Below are positions 41,511 to 51,035 of a DNA stretch of 64,000 nt, piece by piece. Where the stretch lies: positions 76,945,281 through 77,009,280 of the forward strand of contig NC_082699.1 of assembly GCF_949987515.2 (NCBI RefSeq), read 5' to 3'. This DNA comes from Delphinus delphis (Eukaryota > Chordata > Mammalia > Artiodactyla > Delphinidae). Made by a program: the position numbers and the translations under genes. The notes under the pieces were generated by a model. The model was given only the letters and a program-made list of their open reading frames with translations, did no database searches and was not told where the DNA came from. Every line of letters begins with the position of its first letter. The first letter of the stretch is position 1.

Positions 41511-42679
41511 CAGGGGGCCCAGCACAGAGGGAGCATCTCCTGGATGGTGACTCTCCCGGCCCAGAGCTGGTTCCAGGGCAGAGGAGCTTTCTAAAGGCCA
41601 ACTCGACTCTGCTCCATCCCTACCACGTCCATCCGCGTGGTGCCCACCTCGGCAGAGCGCCCCGGCCCCAGGCGGTGGCATCACCTGACTGCCGCCCAGC
41701 CAGCCCCGTCTGCTGCCGAGCGTGCCACTCTATGGCTGGTCCCATGAGACAGGGTCCACGCGCTGGATTCCTGGAGGGAAGAGACCGCACTCCCGCTCAA
41801 GGCTGCAGACGGCAGAGGGTCAGCTTGCGTCTAGGGAGGCGGCAGCCAAGGGGAGGGGCCTCAAGCTCGGGAGCCACAGAGATGGGGCTCAGAGACTGGT
41901 TTGGGAGCCCTGCCTCCGCTGGCAGCAGGCCCTGTCCACAACCTACCCTGCCCTCCCTGGCTGCCCGCAGCTCCCACCAGCATGGCTGCCACGGGGCTCT
42001 CACCACCCAGGGCGTCCCCAAACTACTGCATGACCCAGGCAGTGTTGCCCAAGGTTGCTGTCAGACAGGCAGACAGGAAAAGAGGGTTCCACGGCCAAAG
42101 GGCGACACCCGTAACACAGGGGACCTCTCAGAGCCACGACTGTGCGGAGGGGCAGCGTGTCCCCACGAGGGGCTTGGTCGACGTGCAGCATCCCAAACAC
42201 AGCTCTCCAGGCCGGGCCCACCCGGGGGACGCGCTTTGGGACCCCCCGGTGTGAAACCTGACTGAAGACCGTGCGCTCCCCAGGAGCAGGACAACGAGCC
42301 AGCAGTCCTCTGCAGCCCCGGAGCTCGCCCACGGCCTACAGACCGCCCCTGCCCCCTATTCTCCGGCAGGGCTGGAGCCGCAGAGGACATGCTCATGCAC
42401 ATCGTTGGGTGGATGCTGCTTCTGCCTGGGGGCTCCGCTGGCTGAGCCTCGGGTGGGTCTGGCAGGGACAAGTGCTAAATAGAGACCCGCGAACCGACTG
42501 CAACCCCGCGTTCCAAACAAGCAGCAGCGCTTGCTGGGAATTCATCACACTTTAAAGCTGTTCATGTGACAGAGGCCGCATCCATCCCGAGAGGGATCTG
42601 ACCTCAGGCGCGTGGCCCGAGAAAGCAATCGTTCCTTTCCTAAGCCTGGGCGAAGACAGCAAGGGAATAAAAAGACAGG
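41511..42679. other. GC-rich unique DNA, no gene seen
   Basis: A 272-codon + frame begins within the MIR above and so is not a gene. No repeat or exon is recognised. Confidence 0.5.
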
Positions 42680-42785
42680 AACCAGGATTTATGAAGCCCT
42701 TACTATGTGCTGAGCACGTCTCACACCCTAACTCCTTTAGTCCTCTCAGAGCTCTGGGAAGACAGAACCGGCTGGGTTCTTGGTG
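42680..42785 (-). repeat. MIR SINE 3' fragment
   Basis: 'aggatttatgaagcccttac', 'tatgtgctgagcacgtctca' and 'cacaccctaactcctttagt' are the reverse MIR 3' end. Confidence 0.75.
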
Positions 42786-43985
42786 GGAGACGTGAGATGC
42801 TCTATGGACAGGCACAGAACTTGATTCTTTGCACCGTGTTGGGCTCTTTATACCCGAGACTCAGGGCCCGGCCCAGGTCCCCACGGGCCATGGTGAAACA
42901 GGGATGGGGGCCCAGGTGTCCTGGCTCCAGTGCAGAGCCTATTCTTCTTTGCCATGTTTGCATGCTGCCCGTGGCTCCACCCACCCAACACGTGCGGCAG
43001 GAGAAAGGCCACTGCTGACAAGCTGGAAGAGCGAGGCTGCCACCCTGTGTCGGCCGTGACCTCCCCATGGGCCCTTCAGCGAGACGCCAGGCTTCTCCTG
43101 GACACAGAGATCTCAGAACACCACCTAGAAGATGGGGGAGTTGGCCAGATCCTCCCCGACCCTTCTAGCTTGAGTAGCCATGTTTTCATGATTCAGACAC
43201 AGCTTTCCCCTGGGGCTCACTTGGCTTCATGGCCAGGCAATGCGGCTGACAGGATCCGTGATCAACGCTGGGTAGGAGTGTGGTGGAGGCGGTGGGAGAG
43301 GTGAAGCCACCAGCAAGTGGACACTCTGATGATCACTTACAAGCACCTGAAAGCATCCTTTTCAATTACGTGGAAAACAATCCACGACTAACCTGAAACC
43401 CAGAGTGCACAAGTGAGGTGTCGGGAAGCGATCAGAGATCACGATGCTCGCCCAGCCGGGGAGACGCAAGAGGTGGGAAGCAGGCCTCTGGAATTGAAAA
43501 CGAGCCAAGCATGAGCCAGTTAGCAGCTTGAGAACCCTCCGCAAAACAGCACGGGGAGGGAACAGGGGCCCCGGCATGTGATGCTCAGGGTCACCAGCCA
43601 TGGTGAAGTCACTGAGCAAACCCAACACAGGAGAAGGCGGTGGGGTTCAAACTGCATCAGTAAGAGCCTGACACCCTCAGTACAAGCAGAGATGGGTGGG
43701 GGAGGAGGCCTGCTCAGGACGCTCCCTCTCCTTTCCGCGCTGCTCACGGCGACATTCACAGAGTCAGCTCGTGAGCAGAGCCCTGGGCTTCTCTGGGTGC
43801 TCAGAGCCCAGCTCTGCACTGTTGGGGCATTGCCACAGGTCACTCAGCGATGCTGGGGCTCAGGGAGAGGAGTCAACCTCAGTCACCTGGTAGGTCTGTT
43901 CCAGCCCCGGGGCCCCAATTCTGAGACACATGCCCAGGAGCTGGGTGACAGCAGTTACTTCCCAGACTGTTCCCATCCTCCCCCC
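42786..43985. other. Unique DNA, no gene seen
   Basis: No exon or named repeat is supported. The stretch 'gggtgctcagagcccagctc' with 'gccacaggtcactcagcgat' near 43796-43850 could be MIR-like but is weak. Confidence 0.45.
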
Positions 43986-45030
43986 ACCCCTCCCCCGGCC
44001 AGGCAGTCTCCATAGATTTGCCTATTCTGGACATCTCATATGAATGGAATTAGACAACAGGTGAGCACGTGTGTCTGGCCGCTTTCATTCAGCACGATGT
44101 CCTCCAGGTTCTCCCGTGTTGCAGCATCGATCAGGACTCCATTCCTTTTCACGGCTGAGTAATATTCCCTTGCATGGATGATCCACGTTTATTGGTATCT
44201 ATTCATAAGCTGACTGACATTTGTGTTGTCTCCAGTTTTTGGCTGTTATGAAAATGCTGCTGTGAACATTCGTGTACAAGTTTTTGTGTGAACATGTTTT
44301 CACTCCCCTTGGGTATATACATCTCAGAGTGGAACTGCTGGGTCATCCAGTAACCTTATGTTTAACTCTTTGGGCAACTGCCAGACTGCTTTCCGAAGCA
44401 GCCGCACCACTTTACACTCCTACCTGCAGTGCATCTGGGTTCCAACTCCCCCACGTCATTGTCAGCACTGGCTGTCCTAGTGCGTGAGAAGTGGCATCTT
44501 ATCGTGATTTTGGCTTGCGTTTCCCAAATGACTAACGAATGATGTTGGAAATCTTTTCGTGTGCTGTTGGCCATTTGATCTCTTTGAAGAAATGTCTACT
44601 CTAGTCCTTTGTCTATTTTTAAACTGGCTTACCTATCCTTTCTATTGCTGAATTGTAAGAGTTCTTTATACACTCTGGATACCAGTCCCTTATTTGCACA
44701 TATTTTCTTCCATTCCGTGGCTTCTCTTTTCACTTTCTTGATAGAGTCCTGAAGAGCACGCAAGTTTTTAATTTTGATGAAGTGCAAGTTATCTTTTCTT
44801 GTCGTTGTTACTGTTGTACTCTTGGTGTCCTATCTAGGAAGAGATCGCCAAATCTAAGGTCATAAAGATTTACCCCTACGTCTTCTTCTACGTGTTTTAT
44901 AGTTTTAGCTTTTATTTTTAGGTATTCGACTCCTTTGGAATTAACCCTGACGTATGGTGTGAAGCAGGGGTCCAATTTCATTCTTTTGCTTATGGACATC
45001 CAGTTGTCCCAGCAACATTTGTTGAAAACA

Positions 45031-45239
45031 CAGTTGACCCTTGAACAGTACGGGTTTGAATCCACTCACGTGTGGCTTTTCTTCAGTAAATAGGTGCTAT
45101 GGTACCACGTGACCCGAGGCTGGTTGAATCCACAGAGGCGGAAGCGTGGATATGGAGGGCCAACTATGAGGTTTTATGCTGATTTTGGGCTGCGCAGGGG
45201 TTTCTTGCCCCAACTTTTGTGTTGTTCAAGGGTCAACTA
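45031..45239 (+). mobile_element. MER8-like Tigger-derived DNA transposon
   Basis: Terminal inverted repeats are cagttgacccttgaac at the left and gttcaagggtcaacta at the right (15 of 16 positions complementary). The inside has 'ctggttgaatccacagaggc', 'gtggatatggagggccaact' and 'gattttgggctgcgcagggg', matching the non-autonomous Tigger relative MER8 of about 240 bp. It sits inside the L1, so it is younger than the L1. No transposase is encoded. Confidence 0.8.
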
Positions 45240-45537
45240 GACTGTTCTTTCTTTATTGAACTGTCTTGGCACCCTTGCTGAAAATTAATTCATTAATGTG
45301 AAGGTTTATTTCTGAACACTCAATTTTATTTCATTGATCTGTATGTCCATTCTTATGCCAGTGGCACATTGTCTTGACTGCTGTAATGTTATAATAAGCT
45401 TGAAATTGGGAAGTGTGAGTTGTCCAACTTTGTTCCGTTTTTTTTTTCCTTCTTAGAGATTATTTTGGCTATTCTGGGTCCCTTGACCTAGAATTTGAAT
45501 TCTAGGATCAGCTTGTCAATTTCTGCCAAGAGACCAC

Positions 45538-45547
<10 letters not shown>

Positions 45548-45569
<22 letters not shown>

Positions 45570-45765
45570 GCGGTACGCGGGCCTCTCACTGTTGTGGCCT
45601 CTCCCGTTGCGGAGCACAGGCTCCGGACGCGCAGGCTCAGCGGCCATGGCTCACGGGCCCAGCCGCTCCGCGGCATGTGGGATCTTCCCGGACCGGGGCA
45701 CGAACCCGCGTCCCCTGCATCGGCAGGCGGACTCTCAACCACTGCGCCACCAGGGAAGCCCAGCA
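45548..45765 (-). mobile_element. CHR-family tRNA-derived SINE (young, cetacean)
   Basis: A poly-T run (the reversed A tail, about 45548-45569) precedes a body ending 'ccaccagggaagccc' on the + strand, which is the reverse of 'gggcttccctggtgg'. Target-site duplications CTGGGATTTT at 45538-45547 and 45767-45776 mark insertion into the L1. The pure T tail, unlike the (caaa)n tail of the copy at 36517, and the intact CpG-rich body suggest a comparatively recent insertion. Confidence 0.93.
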
Positions 45766-46085
45766 TCTGGGATTTTGAAAGGGATTGTGTTGAATCTGTT
45801 GGGGAGTACTGATTCAACAAAGTTAAGTCTTCTGATCTATGAATAAAGGATTTCTTTCTAAAGATTTAGGTTGTTAAACATTTTAATTTCTTTCAAGGAT
45901 ATTTCGTAATTTTCAGCATATAAATCATACACTTCTCATGTTAGGTTTATTCCTAATATTTTATTCTTTGTGCTGCTATTGTAGATGGAGTTGTGCTCTT
46001 CATTTCACTTTGAGGTTGTTCATTGCTAGTATATAGAAATATAATTGATATATCAATCGTGCGTGGAAACAGAGACTTTCAATCA

Positions 46086-46444
46086 GAGCTAGGATTTAGA
46101 AATATTACCTTATCATCCTGAAGAGAAGCTTCTGCAGATACAGGAGACCGGAAGAGGGCTGCTGTGCTAACCCAGGAGAAGACGAGGACCTGAACTGTAG
46201 CGGTAGACGCTTCTCACTGTTTGTTTGTTTGGTTTCTTCAAAGAGAGGGGCGGTAGGGAGGCCTGGAGGGGCGCTGCCCAAGGTGTGGCGTCATCAGGGT
46301 CTGTGCTCTGGAAAGGGTATAATTAGCTCTGATGCATGGGAGCCTGTGTGAGCTGCCGCAAATGTTATCTTCCGAAACTCTGGATCCTGGCCGTCCCTTC
46401 AATCAGCCAATATGGAAACACATAATGGGATCCCAGCAATACTG
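46086..46444. other. Unique DNA, no gene seen
   Basis: Mixed-composition sequence between the L1 and the MLT1 LTR. There is a short (tttg)n run at about 46221-46230. No exon is seen. Confidence 0.45.
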
Positions 46445-47065
46445 CTTGGAAGAGTTTCCTGCAGCTGCTTGAACAAATTACCGCAAACCGAGTGGCTTAA
46501 AACAATGGAAATTTGTTCTCCTACAGCTCTGGAGCCAGAGGTCTGAAATCGGTATCGCTGGGCCGAAGGCAAGGTGCTGGCAGAGCCGCGCCCTCCAGAG
46601 GCGCTCGCGGAGGTTCTGTTCCGTGTTTTCTCCGGCTTTGGGTGGCTGCTGGCAATCCTTGGCTTGTAGCCACTCTGCTCCAGTCTCTGCCTATGGGGTC
46701 ACGTGGCCTTCTCTTCTGCATGTCACATCTTCTTTGGCCTCCCTCTTATAAAAACACACATGACGACATTTAGGGCCTACGCGTATTATCCAGGATAATC
46801 TCAAGTTCCCTAAATTACATCTACAAAGACCCCCTTTCGGCCATGTACAGTCACAGTGACGAGTTCCCGGGGACTAGAACTTGGATCTCTTTTGGAGAGT
46901 TGTTGTTTTTTTTTCCCTGGCTGCGCTGCTTGGCTTGCGGGATCTTAGTTCCCCAACCAGGGGGGGATTGAAACCAGGCCCCAGCAGCGAACGCACCGAG
47001 TTCTAACCACTGCGCCACCAGAGAGTTCCCTGGAGAGCCGTTTCTCAGCTACTCCCTGCTGTGTG
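46445..47065 (-). mobile_element. MLT1-type MaLR LTR, antisense, split by a SINE
   Basis: The + strand shows the reversed LTR end 'gtttcctgcagctgcttgaa' and 'caaattaccgcaaaccgagt', then 'ggcttaaaacaatggaaatt', 'gaaatcggtatcgctgggcc', 'cttggcttgtagccactctg', 'catttagggcctacgcgtat', 'ctacaaagaccccctttcgg' and 'gaacttggatctcttttgga'. After the SINE at 46902-47030 the last bases 'gagccgtttctcagc' complete it. It is a solo LTR with no internal region. Confidence 0.8.
46902..47030 (-). mobile_element. Older CHR-1-type SINE
   Basis: The + strand reads T-run, 'cttgcgggatcttagttccc', 'caaccagggggggattgaaa' and 'ctaaccactgcgccaccaga', the reverse of the shorter CHR-1 SINE found in whales, hippos and ruminants. 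Likely 7-bp target-site duplications TGGAGAG lie at 46893-46899 and 47031-47037. It is more diverged than the two young CHR copies and sits inside the MLT1 LTR. Confidence 0.85.
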
Positions 47066-47419
47066 TGCGGACAGGTGGAATCCTCATAACCACGTCCATC
47101 AGATGCTGAGCCTCAGTCTGCTGGAACCACCCCCCTCACTGGCTTCCAAAAGGGTCCATTTCCCCACAGTTGCCGTTTCTGTCCAATCTCAGGGGGCTCT
47201 TTCAGAACCTGTGCTCCTTGTTCCGTGTCGGCACCATGGCAGCTCCACCCTGTCTCCCACCATCCACACTGAGGCCCTGGACGAGGGACCTGGGGGGCTC
47301 CTGTGGGCTCTTCCTTACAGCAGCAGGCAGAGCCTCCTGCAGGGACTGGCAGTGGACGGGGCAGGGCCAGGCAGCCTCTGAAGGCCCTGCAGTTCCATGC
47401 GCTGGGGCTCAGGCAGTCA
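47066..47419. other. Unique DNA, no gene seen
   Basis: No repeat or exon is recognised. Overlapping frames exist on both strands. Confidence 0.45.
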
Positions 47420-47575
47420 CCTGTCAAACGTTTACTGAGACTGGCTCTGTGCGGGACACAGGGACACCCTCAAGGTACAATCCCACTTATTCAGCACCCT
47501 CCGCCACCTGCACCCTTATGGGCTGTGGAGCCTCAAGCATGTCACTCGTCACCTCTATACCTCTGTTCTCTCGTG
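47420..47575. repeat. MIR SINE fragments in both orientations
   Basis: 'cgtttactgagactggctct' with 'gtgcgggacacagggacacc' (about 47430-47470) reads as a reverse MIR 3' end. 'tccgccacctgcacccttat', 'gcctcaagcatgtcactcgt' and 'cacctctatacctctgttct' (about 47499-47572) read as a forward MIR core. Diverged. Confidence 0.45.
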
Positions 47576-48109
47576 ACCACCTGCTCCACTGTCTGTGGAC
47601 TGGGTGGTCGGTGACGAGTGGCAAGAATGTGCCCGAAGGCCTTCAGGGAGCTCTTGTGCTTACACAGGGCTTCTGGGAAAATCCTCTCATTTCATCCCCA
47701 CAACATCCGTCCTTGCAGCCAAGAGTACCTCTTCCGGAAGGCCTGACCGGTGATGCTCTCTGGGCTCCCGGGGCCCCTGAGCGCTGTTTCGCTGTCTCTC
47801 TATTCCTCTCTCCCTCCCAGCCGCATCCGACTGTCCCGCACTCGGAGGCCCCAACCTGGCGCACACGGTAGGCCCTCAGCAACAGCGGGCTGAGCTTTCT
47901 CAACACCGCGCCCCAAAGCCCCTTCTTCTTCTCTTAGAGACGTGCTGAAGGAGAATTACAGTCAAAGCCCGAACACTAACCCATCCTCAGAGGCCCCCAG
48001 TGGCCGGCCTGCTCCCCAGCCCCCGTGACTCTGCTCCAGCCCAAGGGTCCCCTGCTGGCCCCTGAACGTGGTTGGCTGTTTCCACCCAGACACCTGGCAC
48101 TGCGTCCTC
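47576..48109. other. Unique DNA, no gene seen
   Basis: No exon or repeat is recognised in this stretch. Confidence 0.45.
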
Positions 48110-48375
48110 CTCGGCCTTGAATGTCCCTCCTGTAACATCCCCTGGCTTGGCCCCCCTCCCTTGGGGCCTTTGTGGGTGTCACCCCTCAGCGAGGCCCTCC
48201 CTGCCCACCCGCCCCCGGCCCCTGCCTGACTCTTGGCACCAGCCAGCGTTTGTCTTGGGCCATCTTCCCCGATGGAAAGTGGGCTCCGGAGGGCGGAGCT
48301 GTGCCTGCCGTGCTCCCTGCTCTACCCCTGGCATGCAGTAGGTGTTTAATACACAGCAAAAGAATGAATTAAATG
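48110..48375 (+). repeat. L2 LINE 3' end
   Basis: 'ggcctttgtgggtgtcaccc', 'ctcagcgaggccctccctgc', 'tggcatgcagtaggtgttta' and 'aaaagaatgaattaaatgac' follow L2 order, ending in the gaatgaat-type tail. Confidence 0.75.
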
Positions 48376-49044
48376 ACTCCAAGAACGGAAGATGTATCCG
48401 TCCTCGGTGCGTGGGGACGCGTGCAGGGAGTGACTCGCAGTCAGGGCTGGCTCCCCGGCTGGAGGATGATGGCGGGATTTACCACCGAGATGAACGCTCA
48501 GGGCGTCGTTGTTTTCGCTGAAAGAACAGAGCATAAAAGCAGTGCTGTCAGATGAGTAAGGCTCACACTTAGAAATCATGCCGTCTTATCTCTGAGAGGC
48601 CAGATCAGCACAGGACCAGGAGGAGGGACTCCGCTCACTGGGTGGGTGTCGGGGAGGCAGGCCCCCTCCTCGCCTGGCTGTGTGCCCAGATGGCCCCTCC
48701 CGCCCGGGCCTTGGTCGCGCTGGTAACACTGGGGGCACGGCCACTTTCCTTCCGCTCAGCGCCTGGCCCCCAGTGGGCACGGAAGGTGCAGGCAGCCTAG
48801 TCCTTCCCCTTCTGTGAAGTCACCCTCTGGCAGGGTTGGCACCACGATGGCCTGGAATAATCCAAATAACTAACAAACGCCACACCCTGCCATCCCAGGG
48901 GGTAAGGTTTGTTACTTATGTACCAGAGGTCCAGGGGCAGAGTCTGTTACTTATGCCTGTATCAACACACACACACCGTCGACACACCGTCCACCGAGCT
49001 TCGAAAAGGTCTGAAGGCAGTCTCATCAGCTCAGGAGTGGGCAC
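48376..49044. other. Unique DNA, no gene seen
   Basis: A short (ca)n stretch lies at 48966-48976. No exon or larger repeat is recognised. Confidence 0.45.
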
Positions 49045-49470
49045 CCGACACACGTTTGCTAAAATGTGTGTGGCCTAAAGGCAGAAGCAACCCAGGTGTC
49101 CACGGAAGGATGGACGCACAAAGTGCAGTGTGTCCGTACAAGGGAATATCATTCAGCCTTAGAAGGGTTAGAAGCTTAGAAGCCTTAGACACTGGCTGTG
49201 ATGTGGATGAACCTTAAAGACCACAGGCTAAGTGAGATATAAGCCAGTCTCAAAAGGACAAACACTGTATGACTCCACTTACTAAGGTCCCTAAAGTAGA
49301 ACGGGGCTCACCAGGGGCTCGGGGGAGGGGGAACGGGGAGTCGTTTCATGGAAACGGTTTCAATTTTACAATATGAAAAGTTCTGCAGATGGACGGCGGT
49401 GACGGTTGCACAAAGAAGTGAACGCGCTTATTAATGCCACAGAATTCAATGAGATTGGATGGACAAGGTT
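49045..49470 (+). mobile_element. L1 LINE 3' end fragment
   Basis: 'cagaagcaacccaggtgtcc', 'gtacaagggaatatcattca', 'gatgtggatgaaccttaaag', 'gtgagatataagccagtctc', 'gacggcggtgacggttgcac' and 'aatgccacagaattcaatga' are diverged L1 3' landmarks in order. About 0.42 kb, 5'-truncated, no coding capacity. Confidence 0.85.
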
Positions 49471-49484
49471 CCGGATGTTCTCAC

Positions 49485-49740
49485 AGGGGGCGCAGGAGGC
49501 CGGGCTGCCGCGTCTGGCTGGCGTAGTGAAGAGGCCGTAAGAGGCAGGCGCATCCCCACGTGGCCAGGTGGCTGGGACACCAGGAGCGCGTGGATGCCGT
49601 GCGCGGGGCGGGGGGCGCTTCTGCGGGGCGTCCCCCACCCGGCCTGGGCTGTGCCCACCGTCAGGTGAACGAGGCAGGGGTGCGATGGCGCCGTGAGCTG
49701 TGACAAGCTCTGTGGGGATGGCGTAGGGGTCCGAGCCAGG
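49485..49740. promoter_or_regulatory. CpG-dense patch (short CpG island)
   Basis: About 18 CpGs can be counted in the 150 bp from about 49488 to 49640, roughly the number expected from G+C content. Examples are 'gtgcgcggggcggggggcgc' and the flanking cgcg steps. It lies directly after an L1 3' end and does not look like part of it. No exon is visible. Confidence 0.4.
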
Positions 49741-50494
49741 AGGCGGTGTCCTCCCCCAGAAAGCACCATGGAGGCAGGAGTCCCGGTTCCCAAGTGCACA
49801 GCCACCAGCTGTGGCCGAGGGACCCACCAGGAATCCACGCTAGCTGCCCCGTCAGCTGTGCTGCGTTGCCTCCTTTCCTCCGTTCTGTCCTGTGTCCTGA
49901 AACTTTTCAAGTGCCGACTGGCTAAGAAACGGGATTTGGGAGCGTGCAAGCAGGAAGCGGCAGTTCTGCCTTTGAACACCAGCATCTCAGCAGCCTCCCA
50001 ACCCAGCACCGGCCTGCAGAGCCCAGCGGCAACCCCCAGAGGCCCGCGGACGTGCCTCATGGACACCTCTCCGCCAAGCCCTGGGCCTCTGCTGGGACCC
50101 TCTGTACCCCACAGTCTGGCTGAGACTCACGTGGGTTTGCTGGGCGCCCACCCTGCCAGGCGCTGATTCTCCCACCGGGCACAGATGCACAAACCGGAGC
50201 ACGACTGCCCAGCTCACCCCAGGAGGGCAGGGATGCCCTCCTGCTGGCTTCTGGGCACGCCTCCTGTGGGCCAGCCCTGGGTGAGGCTTTAGGGCTTGAC
50301 GGGACCAGCGGGCAGGGGACTGGCCCTCAGGAAGGGGTGGAGGGAACAGGGAGAGGGGCTGTTGTTGGGAGAAGAGGGTGATATGAGATCCTGGTCACAT
50401 GAGGGGCCGCTGGGCAGCCGCAGGACATCAAGTGTGGTCAGAGGGATGCCCCTCCCCGCCCCGGCTCCCACCCCTCTCCAGCCAGGCCTCGGGC
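49741..50494. other. GC-rich unique DNA, no gene seen
   Basis: Frames up to about 206 codons overlap on both strands. No repeat or exon is recognised. Confidence 0.5.
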
Positions 50495-50625
50495 GGCCCC
50501 TGGCCCTCAGACTCAGTTTCTTCACCTTTAAAATGGGGATGGCCTCATATCATTCACAGGATTGCTGTGAAGAAGAAATATAACAGTAATATGTAAGCTA
50601 TCAAATCCTGTAAGATGCTTACATT
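50495..50625 (+). repeat. MIR SINE, well preserved
   Basis: 'ccctcagactcagtttcttc', 'acctttaaaatggggatggc', 'aggattgctgtgaagaagaa' and 'gtaagctatcaaatcctgta' are in MIR order (50503-50611). Confidence 0.85.
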
Positions 50626-50824
50626 AGCCGCATGGAGGGAGACTGAGGAACAGTCTTCTTTACAGGCAACATGCCAACTAGTATTTGTTTCTGATGATGA
50701 TGGGAATATATTAGAAACAGAACATCCTGTTTGGAAAAAAATGACTATCTTTGCCTCTAGAGTGAGGAGCTGTTCTCTGATTTGGGAACCGAAGCGTTGC
50801 ACTCTGAGTGTTAGAAGGGTTTAG
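50626..50824. other. AT-rich unique stretch
   Basis: A 69-codon + frame (50615-50824) covers this segment, starting inside the MIR. I do not recognise its product and there is no supporting splice or promoter context. The sequence 'actagtatttgtttctgatg' and surroundings match no repeat I know. It could be a non-coding element. Confidence 0.3.
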
Positions 50825-51035
50825 AACGCGGAGCGTGTCTGTGTATCTGTCTCTGTGTTGTGCGAGGGTCTGAGTGTTGGGTCTGTGTATCTGTGCGAGT
50901 ATGAGTGTCTGAGCGTTGCTGTGTGTGTTTGTGTATCTGTCTGTTCTGTGTGTGTGTGACAGTCTGCATGGTGTTGTGTGTTTGCGCACCTGTGTTGTGT
51001 GAGGGTGTGTGTCTCTGCGGGCGTGTGTGCTGCTA
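50825..51035. repeat. Degenerate TG-rich minisatellite-like tract
   Basis: About 200 bp are dominated by gtgt, tctgtgtatctgt and gagtgt words (for example 'gtgtctgtgtatctgtctct' and 'tgtgtttgtgtatctgtctg') with irregular spacing. It is an old, decayed simple repeat and not a pure microsatellite. On the minus strand it reads through as a chance Thr/His/Asn-rich frame. Confidence 0.8.

Larger units (their letters stand above)
43990..46085 (-). mobile_element. L1 LINE 3' end (ORF2 C-terminus and 3' UTR), antisense
   Basis: The + strand starts 'ccatagatttgcctattctg' and passes through 'tgaatggaattagacaacag', 'ttttcacggctgagtaatat', 'gtggaactgctgggtcatcc', 'tttcactttcttgatagagt' and 'ccaatttcattcttttgctt'. 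After a MER8-like insertion come 'actgttctttctttattgaa', 'gtcttgactgctgtaatgtt', 'ggatcagcttgtcaatttct' and 'ttcattgctagtatatagaa'. That is the reverse of an L1M ORF2 C-terminal half plus 3' UTR. Two later elements interrupt it: 45031-45239 and the SINE at 45548-45765. No intact frame remains. Confidence 0.9.

Noticed and set aside
41447..42265. 272-codon + strand open frame
   Set aside because: It starts inside a MIR SINE and has no domain or conserved pattern.
50615..50824. 69-codon + frame with a more natural amino-acid mix
   Set aside because: It begins within a MIR, is short, and I recognise no homologue or splice signals. Kept only as an unassigned AT-rich stretch.
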